A stretch of 61,449 bases of DNA, taken from assembly GCA_023435985.1 (NCBI GenBank), contig JAEZKY010000134.1, positions 1 through 61,449 on the forward strand, in the 5' to 3' direction. The notes under the pieces are model-generated. The model worked only from the letters and a program-made list of their open reading frames with translations, made no database searches and was not told the origin of the DNA. Each line of letters starts with the position of its first letter. The first letter of the stretch is position 1. Positions 27,634 through 36,948 of this stretch are shown here, piece by piece. The DNA comes from Bacillota bacterium (lineage in GTDB: Bacteria > Bacillota > Clostridia > Clostridiales > Clostridiaceae). The position numbers were made by a program, and so were the translations under genes.

Positions 27634-28674
27634 ATGAAAATATTAAAAAGAATATTAATTATAATTATACTAACTATAGTATCAATGGATAATATTCAAA
27701 ATTATATACATGTAAACGCACAAATCTCACCTGAAAGGCCTGCTAAAACAGCTGTAGTATTATTTAGTTTTGATGATCCCTATATTTCTCTAATTCGCAA
27801 GGGCTTAGAAGAAATTCAAAATAAAAATAAAAGTAACGTTGATTTTGCCTTTTTTGATGGTGCAAGAAATCAAAATATACAAAATACACTTATAGATTCG
27901 ATTCTACAAAGTGACTATGAACTTTTATTGGTAAATTTAGTTGATCTGAATCAAGAGACAGTAGCATCGGTCGTAGATAAAGCAAAGCAAAAAAATATAT
28001 CATTAATTTTATTTAATACAGTTCCATTCGATACAAAACCCATTCAATCCTATAGCAGGTCTTTGGTTATATCAACAGATGCTAAACAATCTGGTATTTT
28101 GCAAGGAAATCTCGTTGTTTCTGAATGGAATTCTAACAAAAAAGCTATAGATATAAATGATGATAATATCTTACAATACATAATGTTTCAAGGTCCTGAA
28201 AATATCACCGTAACACTTGAAAGAAGCTCTTATTCAATTTCAACAATTAAGGATTCTGGAATAAAAACACAAGAAATCCTGTTAAAATCTTGTTCTTGGG
28301 ATGAAACATGTGCAAAAGAATCTATGGACTTATTATTTTTAAGATATAATGGTAAGTTTGATGCAATAATTTCAAATAATGATGCCATGGCTATAGGTAG
28401 CATAAAAGCATTACAAAGATATGGATATAACACTGGTGATAAATCAAAATATATTCCTGTTTTCGGAATTGATGGAATACCTGAAGCTATAGATTTGATT
28501 GATAAAGGTTTAATGGCTGGTACAGTTATTCAAAATCCCAATGAAACCGCTGAAGCACTTTACACTGTTGGAATGAATTTAGTTCATAACATGCCACCTC
28601 TTGAAAATACAAATTATAAATTTGATGAAACAGGCGTTACAATTCAAATGCCCTATTATGAATATAAAAAGTAA
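27634..28674 (+). CDS. Orphan galactose/glucose-type binding protein, paralogue of the 13.4 kb gene
   Basis: 346 residues, same family and length as the protein at 13425-14474: VVLFSFDDPYISLIRKGLEE, ISTDAKQSGILQGNL, Ca-loop region DINDDNILQY, ISNNDAMAIGSIKAL, VFGIDGIPEAIDLI and the end QMPYYEYKK. The N-terminal segment (ILKRILIIIILTIVSMDN) is a signal peptide or anchor without lipobox. No permease or ATPase is next to it. It faces the YesM-type kinase across the small DUF6774 gene, on the other strand, and may be a ligand-binding co-sensor. GGAGG with six-base spacing supports the ATG at 27634. Confidence 0.85.
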   Translation: MKILKRILIIIILTIVSMDNIQNYIHVNAQISPERPAKTAVVLFSFDDPYISLIRKGLEEIQNKNKSNVDFAFFDGARNQNIQNTLIDSILQSDYELLLVNLVDLNQETVASVVDKAKQKNISLILFNTVPFDTKPIQSYSRSLVISTDAKQSGILQGNLVVSEWNSNKKAIDINDDNILQYIMFQGPENITVTLERSSYSISTIKDSGIKTQEILLKSCSWDETCAKESMDLLFLRYNGKFDAIISNNDAMAIGSIKALQRYGYNTGDKSKYIPVFGIDGIPEAIDLIDKGLMAGTVIQNPNETAEALYTVGMNLVHNMPPLENTNYKFDETGVTIQMPYYEYKK

Positions 28675-28679
28675 TTAAA

Positions 28680-28712
28680 AAGTGTAGCCAGAATATCCTC
28701 ATGACTACACTT
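28680..28712. terminator. Bidirectional terminator between convergent genes
   Basis: Stem AAGTGTAG / CTACACTT in the 44-bp gap between the binding protein gene (+) and the RND pump gene (-). The minus side is followed by TTTTTAATTAC and the plus side by AAAATATT, so termination is best supported for the pump operon. Confidence 0.65.
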
Positions 28713-28718
28713 AAAATA

Positions 28719-31700
28719 TTAATCAGGTTTATTATTTAACTCATTAATACTATTATCAATTTCTTTTTCATTAATAGTTTCCTCTACCTGATTAACTAAA
28801 GCTGCTTTGGTTTTCTTGTCCACTCTATACCATGAGGCATAAATAACAGGAAGTACAAGTAATGTTAATATGGTTGCAACAAATAAACCACCGCTCATTG
28901 CTACTGCCATTGGTCCCCAAAAGGAATTTCTGATTAATGGTATCATTCCCATAATTGCAGCTATAGCAGTTAGTATTATAGGCCTAAACCTTAAAATAGT
29001 TGAATCTATAATAGCATCCCTTATGTTTTCTCCTTCTTTAACGTGTTTTGTAATTTGATCCACTAAAATAACAGAGTTTCTTATTATGATTCCCATTAAC
29101 GCTAAAATACCAAGTACTACAACAAATCCCATTGGACTCTTAAATGCAAGTAAAGCTATTGCAACTCCAATTAATCCCAAAGGTGCTGTAAGCAAGGTCA
29201 TTACCATCTTAGGTACATTTTGAAGTTGGAACATTAACAGTATGATCATTAAAATTATCATGAACGGAACTACATTTCTAACCTGAGATAATCCCTTTTC
29301 ACTTCTTTCTAATGCTCCTCCAATGTCTATGCTATATCCTGCTGGAAGAGAATTTCTTAAAGCTTCAAGCTGATTATATATATTTGTAGAAGCATCATTT
29401 CCAGTTGTACCTGGCAATACTTCAGCTTGAACTGTAATAGTAGGTTTTAAATCCCTTCTTGCTATTAAACCATCTTCAGCATTGTAATTAATTTTAGCTA
29501 TTTGATCTAAAGGAATAGAGCTGCCGCTTGGAAGTGTTATATTTAAATTCTTAATATAACCTAAATCATGACTGTTTGCTGAATCCATTTTTAATATAAT
29601 ATCTACTGTTTTGTCTTCCTGCCTAAATTGAGATACTGTTGTACCTGACAATTGCCCCTGCAAAGCTGCAGAAATCTGTGCACTATCTATTCCAAGCATT
29701 CTTGCTTTATCTTGATCTACTTCAACAGAAATCCCTTTTATTTTTTCAAACCAGTCAAAATTAATATTGTATAAATTAGGGTCATCAGCCATAGTATCAC
29801 GCACTTTTCCTGCAATCTCACGAACCTTATCATTACCGTTTCCTGTAACTCGAAGCATAACCGGATAATTGCTAGGTGGTCCATTTTGAATAACCTTTAT
29901 ATGACTTTGAACATTTTCAAATCCTTCATCAAATAATTTTTGAACGTCCTTACTCACTCTATCCCTTGCTGCAATGTCTTTAGTCAATATGACAAACTGT
30001 GCAGCATTACTGCTTTGTGCGATAGGTTCTATAGATAATACAAAACGTGGAGCCCCCATGCCTACATAATAAGAGTAATTAATAATATCTTTATCATCTT
30101 TTAAATCCTCTGCCAAATTATTAGCTGCTTCTTGAGTTGCTGCAATAGAAGAACCTTGTGGCAGAGTCATATCTATCAAAAGTTCAGGCCTAGTTGCAGC
30201 TGGAAAAAATTCCTTCTGAACATAATGGGAAATGGAAAAACCAGAGAGACAAAACAATATTATTGTTGTAGCTAATATGAGTTTTCGATGATTTAAACAC
30301 CAATTTAAAATACTTCGAAATCCTCTATAAAATTTTGTATCATATACGTCATCCTTTTTATTTTCCTTATGCTTAATTTTAATCAAATCAAATCCCAATA
30401 CAGGAACAAAGCAAACTGAAATAATCCAAGAGAAAATCAATGCAATTGTAACAACAGCAAACACACTTCCAGTGTATTCAGATGCAGTTCCTTTTGAAAA
30501 ACCTACTGGAGTAAAAGCGGAGCAGGTAATAAGTGTACCAGTAAGCATTGGAAAGGCTGTTGAAGTAAAAGCAAAGCAGCCAGCTTTAAACCTATCCCAT
30601 CCCTGCTCAAGTTTAACTGACATCATTTCAATTGCAATAATTGCATCATCTACCAAAAGTCCAAGTGCAATTATCAGAGCACCTAAAGATACTTTGTGCA
30701 GTGGAATTCCCAAAAGGAACATTGCAACAAATACTCCTGCAATAACTAATGGAATTGATAAGGCTACAACTAATCCAGTTCTAAGTCCAAGACTTACAAA
30801 GCTCACCAGCATTACTATGGCCAATGCCAAAACAAAGGTCTCTAAAAACTCATTAATAGAATCTGTAACAGCTTCTGGCTGATCAGCCACTTGATCTATA
30901 TTCATCCCTAAAGGTAAATCATTTTTAACTTGAGATAATGCTTTATTTAAGTTTTCACCTAAATTTAAAACATTACCACCCTTTTCCATGGAAATTGCAA
31001 TTCCTATTGACTCTTTCCCATTAAAGAACATCTTAGGATCAGGTGGATCAGAGTAACCACGAGTAATGTTTGCTATATCTCCTAAACGAAAAGTTTGACT
31101 TCCAGCTTTAATTGGTAGATTAGAGATATTATCCACATCATCAAACATACCACTTACGCGAAGATATGCATTATCTGTTGACGTTTGGATCATTCCTGCA
31201 GGTATAACAGAATTTTGTGCCTGCAAGGTGCTTGTGATTGTATTTGGACTTATCCCAAGCTGCGCCATTTTAGTATTTTCTACCTGAATAAATATTTTCT
31301 CTGACTGAACTCCTACTAATTCTACTTTTTTAACATCTTTCACATTTAACAGAGATCTTCTTATATTTTCTGCCTTTTCTCTCATTTCTTCATAGGTATA
31401 TCCATCAGAGGTCAATGCATAAATACATCCGTATACATCATCATAGCGGTCATTAAAATTAGGTCCAACTATATTGGATGGCAGAGTACCTTTTATATCA
31501 TTAATTTCATTTCTCACTTCAACCCAAGTCTCTCTAATTTTATCACTAGGAACCTCATCTTTTAAATCAATAAATATAACTGCCTGCCCTGGCATCGAAT
31601 AACTTCTTATATAATCCTTATTCGGAGTATCCTGCAGCTTCCTTTCTATTTTATCGGTAATCTGCTCTTCAACCTGACTTGCAGTTGCACCAGGCCATGC

Positions 31701-31856
31701 TACCGTCATATACATTTCACGAATGGTAAACTCAGGGTCTTCATTTCTTCCAAGTTTGGGATAAACAAAAATTCCGGCTGCAATTATTGTAATAGCTAAA
31801 AAATATATAAGTTGTTTTCTGTTAAGACACCATTCTGTTAAATTGAAACGCTTCAC
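28719..31856 (-). CDS. RND family efflux pump, AcrB/HAE-like inner membrane transporter
   Basis: 1045 residues, the full length for the family. One N-terminal helix, a large extracytoplasmic loop, helices with VDDAIIAIEMMSVKLEQG (charged proton-relay region in TM4), a second loop and a second helix block (IIIRNSVILVDQI). Drives drug or solute export by proton motive force with the adaptor encoded upstream; a Gram-positive cell has no TolC, so export is across one membrane. The GTG start at 31856 shares its G with the adaptor stop (TAGTG), indicating coupling; GGGAG lies nine bases before. Confidence 0.93.
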   Translation of the reverse strand: MKRFNLTEWCLNRKQLIYFLAITIIAAGIFVYPKLGRNEDPEFTIREMYMTVAWPGATASQVEEQITDKIERKLQDTPNKDYIRSYSMPGQAVIFIDLKDEVPSDKIRETWVEVRNEINDIKGTLPSNIVGPNFNDRYDDVYGCIYALTSDGYTYEEMREKAENIRRSLLNVKDVKKVELVGVQSEKIFIQVENTKMAQLGISPNTITSTLQAQNSVIPAGMIQTSTDNAYLRVSGMFDDVDNISNLPIKAGSQTFRLGDIANITRGYSDPPDPKMFFNGKESIGIAISMEKGGNVLNLGENLNKALSQVKNDLPLGMNIDQVADQPEAVTDSINEFLETFVLALAIVMLVSFVSLGLRTGLVVALSIPLVIAGVFVAMFLLGIPLHKVSLGALIIALGLLVDDAIIAIEMMSVKLEQGWDRFKAGCFAFTSTAFPMLTGTLITCSAFTPVGFSKGTASEYTGSVFAVVTIALIFSWIISVCFVPVLGFDLIKIKHKENKKDDVYDTKFYRGFRSILNWCLNHRKLILATTIILFCLSGFSISHYVQKEFFPAATRPELLIDMTLPQGSSIAATQEAANNLAEDLKDDKDIINYSYYVGMGAPRFVLSIEPIAQSSNAAQFVILTKDIAARDRVSKDVQKLFDEGFENVQSHIKVIQNGPPSNYPVMLRVTGNGNDKVREIAGKVRDTMADDPNLYNINFDWFEKIKGISVEVDQDKARMLGIDSAQISAALQGQLSGTTVSQFRQEDKTVDIILKMDSANSHDLGYIKNLNITLPSGSSIPLDQIAKINYNAEDGLIARRDLKPTITVQAEVLPGTTGNDASTNIYNQLEALRNSLPAGYSIDIGGALERSEKGLSQVRNVVPFMIILMIILLMFQLQNVPKMVMTLLTAPLGLIGVAIALLAFKSPMGFVVVLGILALMGIIIRNSVILVDQITKHVKEGENIRDAIIDSTILRFRPIILTAIAAIMGMIPLIRNSFWGPMAVAMSGGLFVATILTLLVLPVIYASWYRVDKKTKAALVNQVEETINEKEIDNSINELNNKPD

Positions 31857-32953
31857 TAACTATCACTCCCTATTCTTACTTCCTGCCCTTCACGCAATTT
31901 AGTTACACCGGCAGTTACAACCTCATCTCCTTCACTTAGTCCATCATTTACTGTAATCTGATCACTGCTGGAATCCCCTAATGTGATATTTTTTAAACTC
32001 ACTTTATTTTCATTAACAACCCATACTGCAGGAGCTGTAGTCTGCTGATATACAGCAGCAATAGGTATCCATATTTTGCTTGATGAATTATCTTCACTTA
32101 TAGAAACGTTTGAGGACATTCCAATTTTAATGCTCGAAGGTGGATTTATTAAGCTTATTCTAACTCTATAAGTACGTGAAGCATCATTTGCTACAGGAGA
32201 AATTTCGCGCACAGACCCTTTTACTTTAATACTTGGTAATGCCCACAAGCTCACATCTATTTCTTTTGCACTCTTTAACTTATCAATTCTATTTTCAGGG
32301 ACATTGATTTCTACTTCTAACTCATTATTCTGTACAAGAGTGACAATCTTTTGCCCAGCTGCAACAACTTGTCCTACTTCAGCATCAACACTGCTTACTA
32401 CTCCAGCTTTATCTGCATATAACTTGCAATAACCAAGCTGATTCATGCTTTGAGCATATAATGCATTTCCCTGATCTAAGGCATCCTTAGCAGTTTCATC
32501 TATATTAACGTAATTGTCATATTCTGCCTGAGTTATAGCTTTAGCCTGATAAAGCTGTTCATAACGTTTTAAGTTATCTTCAGCTAGTTTATATTTAGAT
32601 TCTGCTGCCGAAACAGAGGCCTCAGCATTTTTTACTGTTTCCTCCATATTCTCATAATCTACTTCCATAAGCACTGTTCCTTCTTCTACCCTGTCACCAA
32701 CTTCCACGTTTTTCTTTATAATCTTTCCCCCAATTTGAAATGCTAATTGATTTTCATATCTAGATTTAACTACTCCAGCATATACATATTCTAAATCTTT
32801 ATTTAAGGCGGCAACTTTAAGCGTCTTTACAATTGGAGGTGGGACTTCTATTGTTTCTTTCTTTGAATTAATTTTTATAATTTGGAAAGCCGAGATACCT
32901 ATAACTAGTACTACTGCCAGAAATAAAAGTACCCTTTTTACCTTAATTTTCAT
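31856..32953 (-). CDS. Membrane fusion (adaptor) subunit of the RND pump
   Basis: 365 residues of the HlyD/AcrA family. An N-terminal signal/anchor helix (VLLFLAVVLVIGISAFQII), a lipoyl-like half (GGKIIKKNVEVGDRVEEGTVLMEV), a coiled-coil hairpin (about 90-150), the second lipoyl half (DKAGVVSSVDAEVGQVVAAG) and a beta-barrel/MP region. No lipobox Cys. AGAGGGGTG lies before the ATG at 32953. It is the middle gene of a TetR-MFP-RND operon. Confidence 0.92.
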   Translation of the reverse strand: MKIKVKRVLLFLAVVLVIGISAFQIIKINSKKETIEVPPPIVKTLKVAALNKDLEYVYAGVVKSRYENQLAFQIGGKIIKKNVEVGDRVEEGTVLMEVDYENMEETVKNAEASVSAAESKYKLAEDNLKRYEQLYQAKAITQAEYDNYVNIDETAKDALDQGNALYAQSMNQLGYCKLYADKAGVVSSVDAEVGQVVAAGQKIVTLVQNNELEVEINVPENRIDKLKSAKEIDVSLWALPSIKVKGSVREISPVANDASRTYRVRISLINPPSSIKIGMSSNVSISEDNSSSKIWIPIAAVYQQTTAPAVWVVNENKVSLKNITLGDSSSDQITVNDGLSEGDEVVTAGVTKLREGQEVRIGSDS

Positions 32954-32994
32954 TTAATACACCCCTCTTAACACTTTAAAATTTTCTTTTTTCT

Positions 32995-33603
32995 CTAATG
33001 CATTAAAATACCATGTAAATACTGATCAATTGACTCTTTAATATAATGGTCAATCTTTTTCCCATTCTCAATAAATAATTCTTGACTTAAAGGGAAAGTT
33101 AAAAAGTAAAAATTAATTATTCCAACTAATGAAACAGCCGTAGCAGCTGGATCAATGTCTTTTCTTATATCTCCAGAATTTATACCTCTTTGTATACAAT
33201 CTTTAAGTAAATGGTTTATGTTTTCAATTCCTACTTTTACAACACTGTCATAACAAAATGTGGGATTTACAATTTCACCTAGGACTATACGAATCAAATA
33301 AGGATATTTCTTATGAAGTGAGCAAAGCTTTTCTGAAAATAAATAAATCTCTTCTATAGGTGAAAGTTTTTCTTTTTCGACTACGCTAACAGCTGCTACA
33401 AGAAGTTCCAATTGAGTTTTTAGAATACTTGAATATAGTTCGCTTTTACCTCCAAAATAATAAGAAATTAATGCGCTATTGACTCCTGCTTCCTTAGAAA
33501 GTTCTCTTATAGATACTCCTGTATATCCTTTAACAGCAAATAAAGGTATAGCTGCATCCATAATTTGCTGTGCTACTGCATTTTCATTAATTTTTTCTTT
33601 CAT
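32995..33603 (-). CDS. TetR family repressor of the RND efflux operon
   Basis: 202 residues. N-terminal HTH at 15-55 (AAIPLFAVKGYTGVSIREL and EAGVNSALISYYFGGKSELY) and a helical ligand domain of the AcrR/CecR type. It is the first gene of the operon, 41 bp before the adaptor gene, so it likely represses its own operon until a pump substrate binds. Two matching operator-like sites lie upstream. AAAGGTGATG precedes the ATG at 33603. Confidence 0.9.
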   Translation of the reverse strand: MKEKINENAVAQQIMDAAIPLFAVKGYTGVSIRELSKEAGVNSALISYYFGGKSELYSSILKTQLELLVAAVSVVEKEKLSPIEEIYLFSEKLCSLHKKYPYLIRIVLGEIVNPTFCYDSVVKVGIENINHLLKDCIQRGINSGDIRKDIDPAATAVSLVGIINFYFLTFPLSQELFIENGKKIDHYIKESIDQYLHGILMH

Positions 33604-33635
33604 AACTTTTGTACATCACCTTTCTTTTCACTTTT

Positions 33636-33653
33636 AATTAAACGTTTGATTAA
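33636..33653 (-). promoter_or_regulatory. TetR operator candidate O1
   Basis: AATTAAACGTTTGATTAA (+ strand). A near-perfect palindrome around AAACGTTT, one mismatch in 16 bp. It is 33 bp before the TetR start and shares TTAAACnnnTGATTAA with the second site 40 bp away. Confidence 0.6.
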
Positions 33654-33675
33654 ATATTATCATATTATTACTATA

Positions 33676-33693
33676 TTTTAAACACCTGATTAA
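33676..33693 (-). promoter_or_regulatory. TetR operator candidate O2, inside a larger palindrome
   Basis: TTTTAAACACCTGATTAA (+ strand). It repeats O1 with the same core spacing, exactly 40 bp away. It is embedded in a 34-bp inverted repeat with arms TACTATATTTTAA (33669-33681) and TTAAAATATAGTA (33690-33702). On the minus strand TTTACT and TAAAAT, 18 bp apart, could be the -35 and -10, so binding here would cover the promoter. Confidence 0.55.
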
Positions 33694-33703
33694 AATATAG
33701 TAA

Positions 33704-33882
33704 AGCCTTCTCAGTATATTGTCCATATAAAATCTTCCATTATCTCTATTTTTCTTAAGTTCTATCCATTCTTAACTATTTTAAATCTTTTATTGGATCT
33801 TTATTTAAATCTATGAATATTATTAAATATTCTGGTAATACTTGAAAATGTAAACATAATATTTTTTAATCCCTAAATTTAA
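33704..33882. other. Intergenic part upstream of the TetR promoter
   Basis: A/T-rich stretch without a recognisable ORF, RNA or repeat. It is the left part of the 449-bp gap between the TetR gene and the aldo/keto reductase. Confidence 0.4.
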
Positions 33883-33928
33883 ATAGAGATAGCATTACTT
33901 TTCTCCTTATGATTTCTGCTATCTCTAT
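33883..33928 (-). terminator. Long-loop hairpin downstream of the aldo/keto reductase
   Basis: Perfect 11-bp stem ATAGAGATAGC / GCTATCTCTAT with a 24-base loop, 125 bp past the stop of the reductase. The following bases on the minus strand (TTTAAATTTAGG) are only moderately T-rich, so terminator function is uncertain. Confidence 0.4.
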
Positions 33929-34052
33929 CTTTCATTTAATTAGTAATTATAAAATTCTATATATGTTGAAATTAAAAATTTACAATGTACGATTGTCAAT
34001 TATGGTTAAAGTTCCTACATACTTTCTTCAACAATTGTAAACTATATATTTA

Positions 34053-34895
34053 TTAAAATTCTTCATAAATTCTAGGATTTTGATTAGTTGTACGCCCGTC
34101 TTCACGTGAAAGCCCAGAAATGACCTTCATTTCATCCTCTGATAATTTAAAATCAAAAATCTCTAAATTATCTAATTGATGTCTTGTTAATGATGCTTTT
34201 GGAAGTGGAATAACTCCAAGTTGTATATGCCAACGTAAAATTATTTGTGAAATAGATTTCTCATGTATTTCAGCAATTCTAGCAATTTTCTCGTCTTTTA
34301 GCATACTGCTACCTCTGCCAAGGGGGCTCCAAGCTTCTGTAACTATACCATATTTCTTATCAAAAGCACGTTGCTCTTCTTGATTAAAATAAGGATGCAG
34401 CTCAATTTGATTAATGCTCGGAGTTACTCCTGTTTCTTTTATTAAGGTCTCCAAATGTTCTGGCATGAAATTACAAACACCTATCGATTTAATTAACCCT
34501 TGTTTCTTTAATTCAATCATAGCCTGCCATGCTTCAACATATAAATTGATTCTTGGATTAGGCCAATGAATAAGATATAAATCATAATAATCTAATCCAC
34601 CCCTAAATAATGATTCTTGAATTGTATTAATAGCTTCTTTGTATGAATGATGCCGACCAGGTAATTTTGAAGTGATTATAAGTTTCTCTCTTGAAACAGA
34701 ACTCTTTTTTACTGCCTCTCCAACTGCACCTTCATTTTCATAATTAAACGCTGTATCGATTAATCTATATCCTAAATTAATTGCTTCCTTAATACTATTA
34801 GCGCCTTCAACACCATTTAAACAATATGTCCCAAAACCGATGCCTGGTACTTTAAGTCCATCGTTTAATAAAAATTCTGTAATGTTTTTTCCCAT
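34053..34895 (-). CDS. Aldo/keto reductase (AKR5-like, 2,5-diketogluconate reductase type)
   Basis: 280 residues, the standard length. Catalytic tetrad visible: Asp and Tyr in LIDTAFNYENEGAVG (near 45-50), Lys in LIITSKLPG (near 75) and His in YDLYLIHWPNP (near 108). Cofactor site PLGRGSS and IPLPKASLTRHQLDN indicate NADPH. The ATG at 34895 follows AAGGAGA; the longer frame adds 24 unlikely residues. Unlike the first reductase in this window it has no Fe-S domain. Monocistronic, substrate unknown. Confidence 0.92.
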   Translation of the reverse strand: MGKNITEFLLNDGLKVPGIGFGTYCLNGVEGANSIKEAINLGYRLIDTAFNYENEGAVGEAVKKSSVSREKLIITSKLPGRHHSYKEAINTIQESLFRGGLDYYDLYLIHWPNPRINLYVEAWQAMIELKKQGLIKSIGVCNFMPEHLETLIKETGVTPSINQIELHPYFNQEEQRAFDKKYGIVTEAWSPLGRGSSMLKDEKIARIAEIHEKSISQIILRWHIQLGVIPLPKASLTRHQLDNLEIFDFKLSEDEMKVISGLSREDGRTTNQNPRIYEEF

Positions 34896-35232
34896 ATTTA
34901 TCAGTCTCCTTTTAATTATCTTTATTATATTAGTTACATCATAATCAAAATCTGCTGCTTGATCCAAATATATGACTTATCTACTGCATGAGTTTCTAAA
35001 TTGTCAGAAGCTAATATTCTTTGGTCGATAACGTATTCAATGCTAATAATATTGACCATGATATAATTAAAAACACCATTAATACTTTTCGTAAATTATT
35101 TCTTTTTATAATTTGTTCCATCACATATTTCAACCGCAATTGTTAATTTATACCATTATACTGTATTATAACATATTTCAATAATTTTAATATTATCAGT
35201 TACTTATCTGTTTTTTAGTAAATTTATATATT

Positions 35233-35586
35233 TCACCCTCCTATAATCAATCGCTGCCTACATTCTGCTCTTTGGGCAGATGACATTCTTAATATATTTT
35301 CTTCCATCCATTTCCGCTGTTCATAAGAAAATCTTTTCCCGAAGAATAGCATGAACTGATTGTCATAAGCTTCTCCTACTAATCCATAAGTAGATTGTGT
35401 AAATTTAATAAATCCTAATGCCTCCAATAATGCTGTATCGTGAAGATAAATAGCTCTTCTTTCATCAAACATTTCTAGCTTTAAATCTTTTTCTAATTTA
35501 GATGCTAAGAGATTGTGTTTAGATTCACCACACTCATAAAACTTTCCATCTCTAGATAACCAACCACATATACCTGAGTTATTCAT
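35233..35586 (-). CDS. Hypothetical 117-residue protein
   Basis: Not recognised. It has Cys and Trp near the start (ICGWLSRDGKFYECG), a central LHDTALLEALGFIKFTQST and an Arg-rich end (RMSSAQRAECRQRLIIGG). Soluble. No good ribosome binding site precedes the ATG, and it stands alone between two gene-poor gaps, so it may be a recent acquisition or a remnant. The frame is open for its full length and composition looks coding. Confidence 0.5.
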   Translation of the reverse strand: MNNSGICGWLSRDGKFYECGESKHNLLASKLEKDLKLEMFDERRAIYLHDTALLEALGFIKFTQSTYGLVGEAYDNQFMLFFGKRFSYEQRKWMEENILRMSSAQRAECRQRLIIGG

Positions 35587-35783
35587 TCAATTTAATAGAC
35601 CAGACAACAATAATTTTATTAAATAAAATTTTGATTCTGTCTATTACACCTCACTTTCTTCTTTAAGTTTTTAAATTCTGATATTTTATCTTTAAGTAAA
35701 AAAATAAATCTAAATGGAATATTATATTAAATAGTTATACAAAAAGTGCTAAATTCCTTTAAAATATTACAGTTTTTAGAATA

Positions 35784-35816
35784 AAAAAGGAACTCTATCT
35801 TATAGAATTCCTTTTT
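35784..35816 (-). terminator. Terminator of the Spo0E-like gene
   Basis: Stem AAAAAGGAA / TTCCTTTTT extended inward by TCTAT / ATAGA, followed on the minus strand by TTTTTTATTC. It lies 36 bases past the stop of the Spo0E-like gene. Confidence 0.75.
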
Positions 35817-35851
35817 ATTATATTCAATTTTATATTTTACAAATAAATACG

Positions 35852-36022
35852 TTATTTATTTTCTTCTCTAATCAATCTGTTATATTCATTTAATAATTCA
35901 TCAAGTTTTTTACTTGCACTAATTACTTCAATATCTAATAAATTACTTTTTCTATCTATGACTTCATATAATGCTTGTCTCATTTCGTAAATCCTTGCTT
36001 CGATTTCCAATATAGCATTCAT
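35852..36022 (-). CDS. Spo0E-like aspartyl-phosphate phosphatase
   Basis: 56 residues. The Spo0E family signature is seen as ISASKKLDELLNEYNRLI (SxxxD-type motif, near residues 34-51) behind a first helix (LEIEARIYEMRQALYEVIDR). Members dephosphorylate Spo0A~P and delay sporulation or solvent formation. The ATG at 36022 has GAGGT upstream at seven bases, and a terminator follows. No membrane anchor. Confidence 0.75.
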   Translation of the reverse strand: MNAILEIEARIYEMRQALYEVIDRKSNLLDIEVISASKKLDELLNEYNRLIREENK

Positions 36023-36238
36023 TTCTTGTACCTCTATTCAAATAACCATATTAATATGAAATTGTGTTAATTATTTACAACCGTTATTTCTATGTTAGCG
36101 TATACTTGTAATTTATTCAATGCATAAATTATGGAAATTCCTCATTATTCCAATTTATCATATATCTAAATTTTTATGCTATTATCTAATTTGCTATATT
36201 TTTATGTTAACCTTTTACTCACAAAAAACCAAAGAAAA

Positions 36239-36259
36239 CACCTACATAAAATGTAGGTG
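36239..36259 (-). terminator. Terminator of the 80-residue protein gene
   Basis: Perfect nine-bp stem CACCTACAT / ATGTAGGTG with a three-base loop, followed on the minus strand by TTTTCTTTGGTTTTTT. It starts only seven bases before the coding stop. Confidence 0.8.
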
Positions 36260-36265
36260 CTAATT

Positions 36266-36509
36266 TTATTCTATTTCTATATTTATGAGTTCTATTTCAC
36301 TACTTCCCTTTGCCAAATTTGGAATTTCTTCTTCTCCATATCTTATTCTTATTAATCCAGCTCTATAAATATCATCTGAATAGTTACCCTCTCTATATAA
36401 AAGCATTGCCTTTTCTCTTTCCAAGCAATTCGGCATTACATCTTCAACTTTATATTTTTTATCCTTATATTTAAATATACATTTTATTATTACTCCAATT
36501 TTGCTCATA
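36266..36509 (-). CDS. Small hypothetical protein, 80 residues
   Basis: Not recognised. Begins MSKIGVIIKCIFKYKDKKYK, a beta-rich pattern, and ends in an acidic segment (SSEIELINIEIE). No signal or membrane segment. GGGTGAT precedes the ATG at 36509; the ORF extends four codons further upstream into the leader. A strong terminator follows, so this is a monocistronic transcript. Confidence 0.6.
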
Positions 36510-36603
36510 TTATCACCCAATTATTCAATATATTATAATTAAGCAAAAATGTTACATTTTTTACTACTATAAAAAATTTCGAGTGACTGTAAATGCATAA
36601 ATT

Positions 36604-36837
36604 TTATTTAATTGATTCTATAAATATTTTATTATAAACTTTTATCTTTTCAAGTTCAGTTAATGTTTTTTCATCTATTTCCAATATCTCATTATCTATT
36701 ACTTTTATTTTTTCTAAATCATTTATATTTTCCTTACAAAAATCTAATATCTTTCTGTATGTTTCCATTTGTGTTTCAATTAGTGATTCATATTGTTTAT
36801 TAGTTAAATCAATAAATTCTATCTCATTGCTTCTCAT
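36604..36837 (-). CDS. Small helical hypothetical protein, 77 residues
   Basis: Not recognised. Predicted mostly helical and highly charged (ETQMETYRKILDFCKEN, then EILEIDEKTLTELEKIKVYN), compatible with a coiled coil. AGGGGTGA lies six bases before the ATG at 36837. Single gene, no clear terminator. Confidence 0.6.
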   Translation of the reverse strand: MRSNEIEFIDLTNKQYESLIETQMETYRKILDFCKENINDLEKIKVIDNEILEIDEKTLTELEKIKVYNKIFIESIK

Positions 36838-36948
36838 ATAAATTCACCCCTTTCACCCCTTCTAGAAATTGAATTCTAGAAAAGCTGACGAAATCCTTCT
36901 TAAATGTCACTTTTATTTGAGCTCCTCTAAATTCATGCTTTTTCAAGG

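Noticed and set aside
30472..30882. 136-codon + strand frame inside the RND pump gene
   Set aside because: Antisense to transmembrane coding sequence, which often yields long shadow frames.
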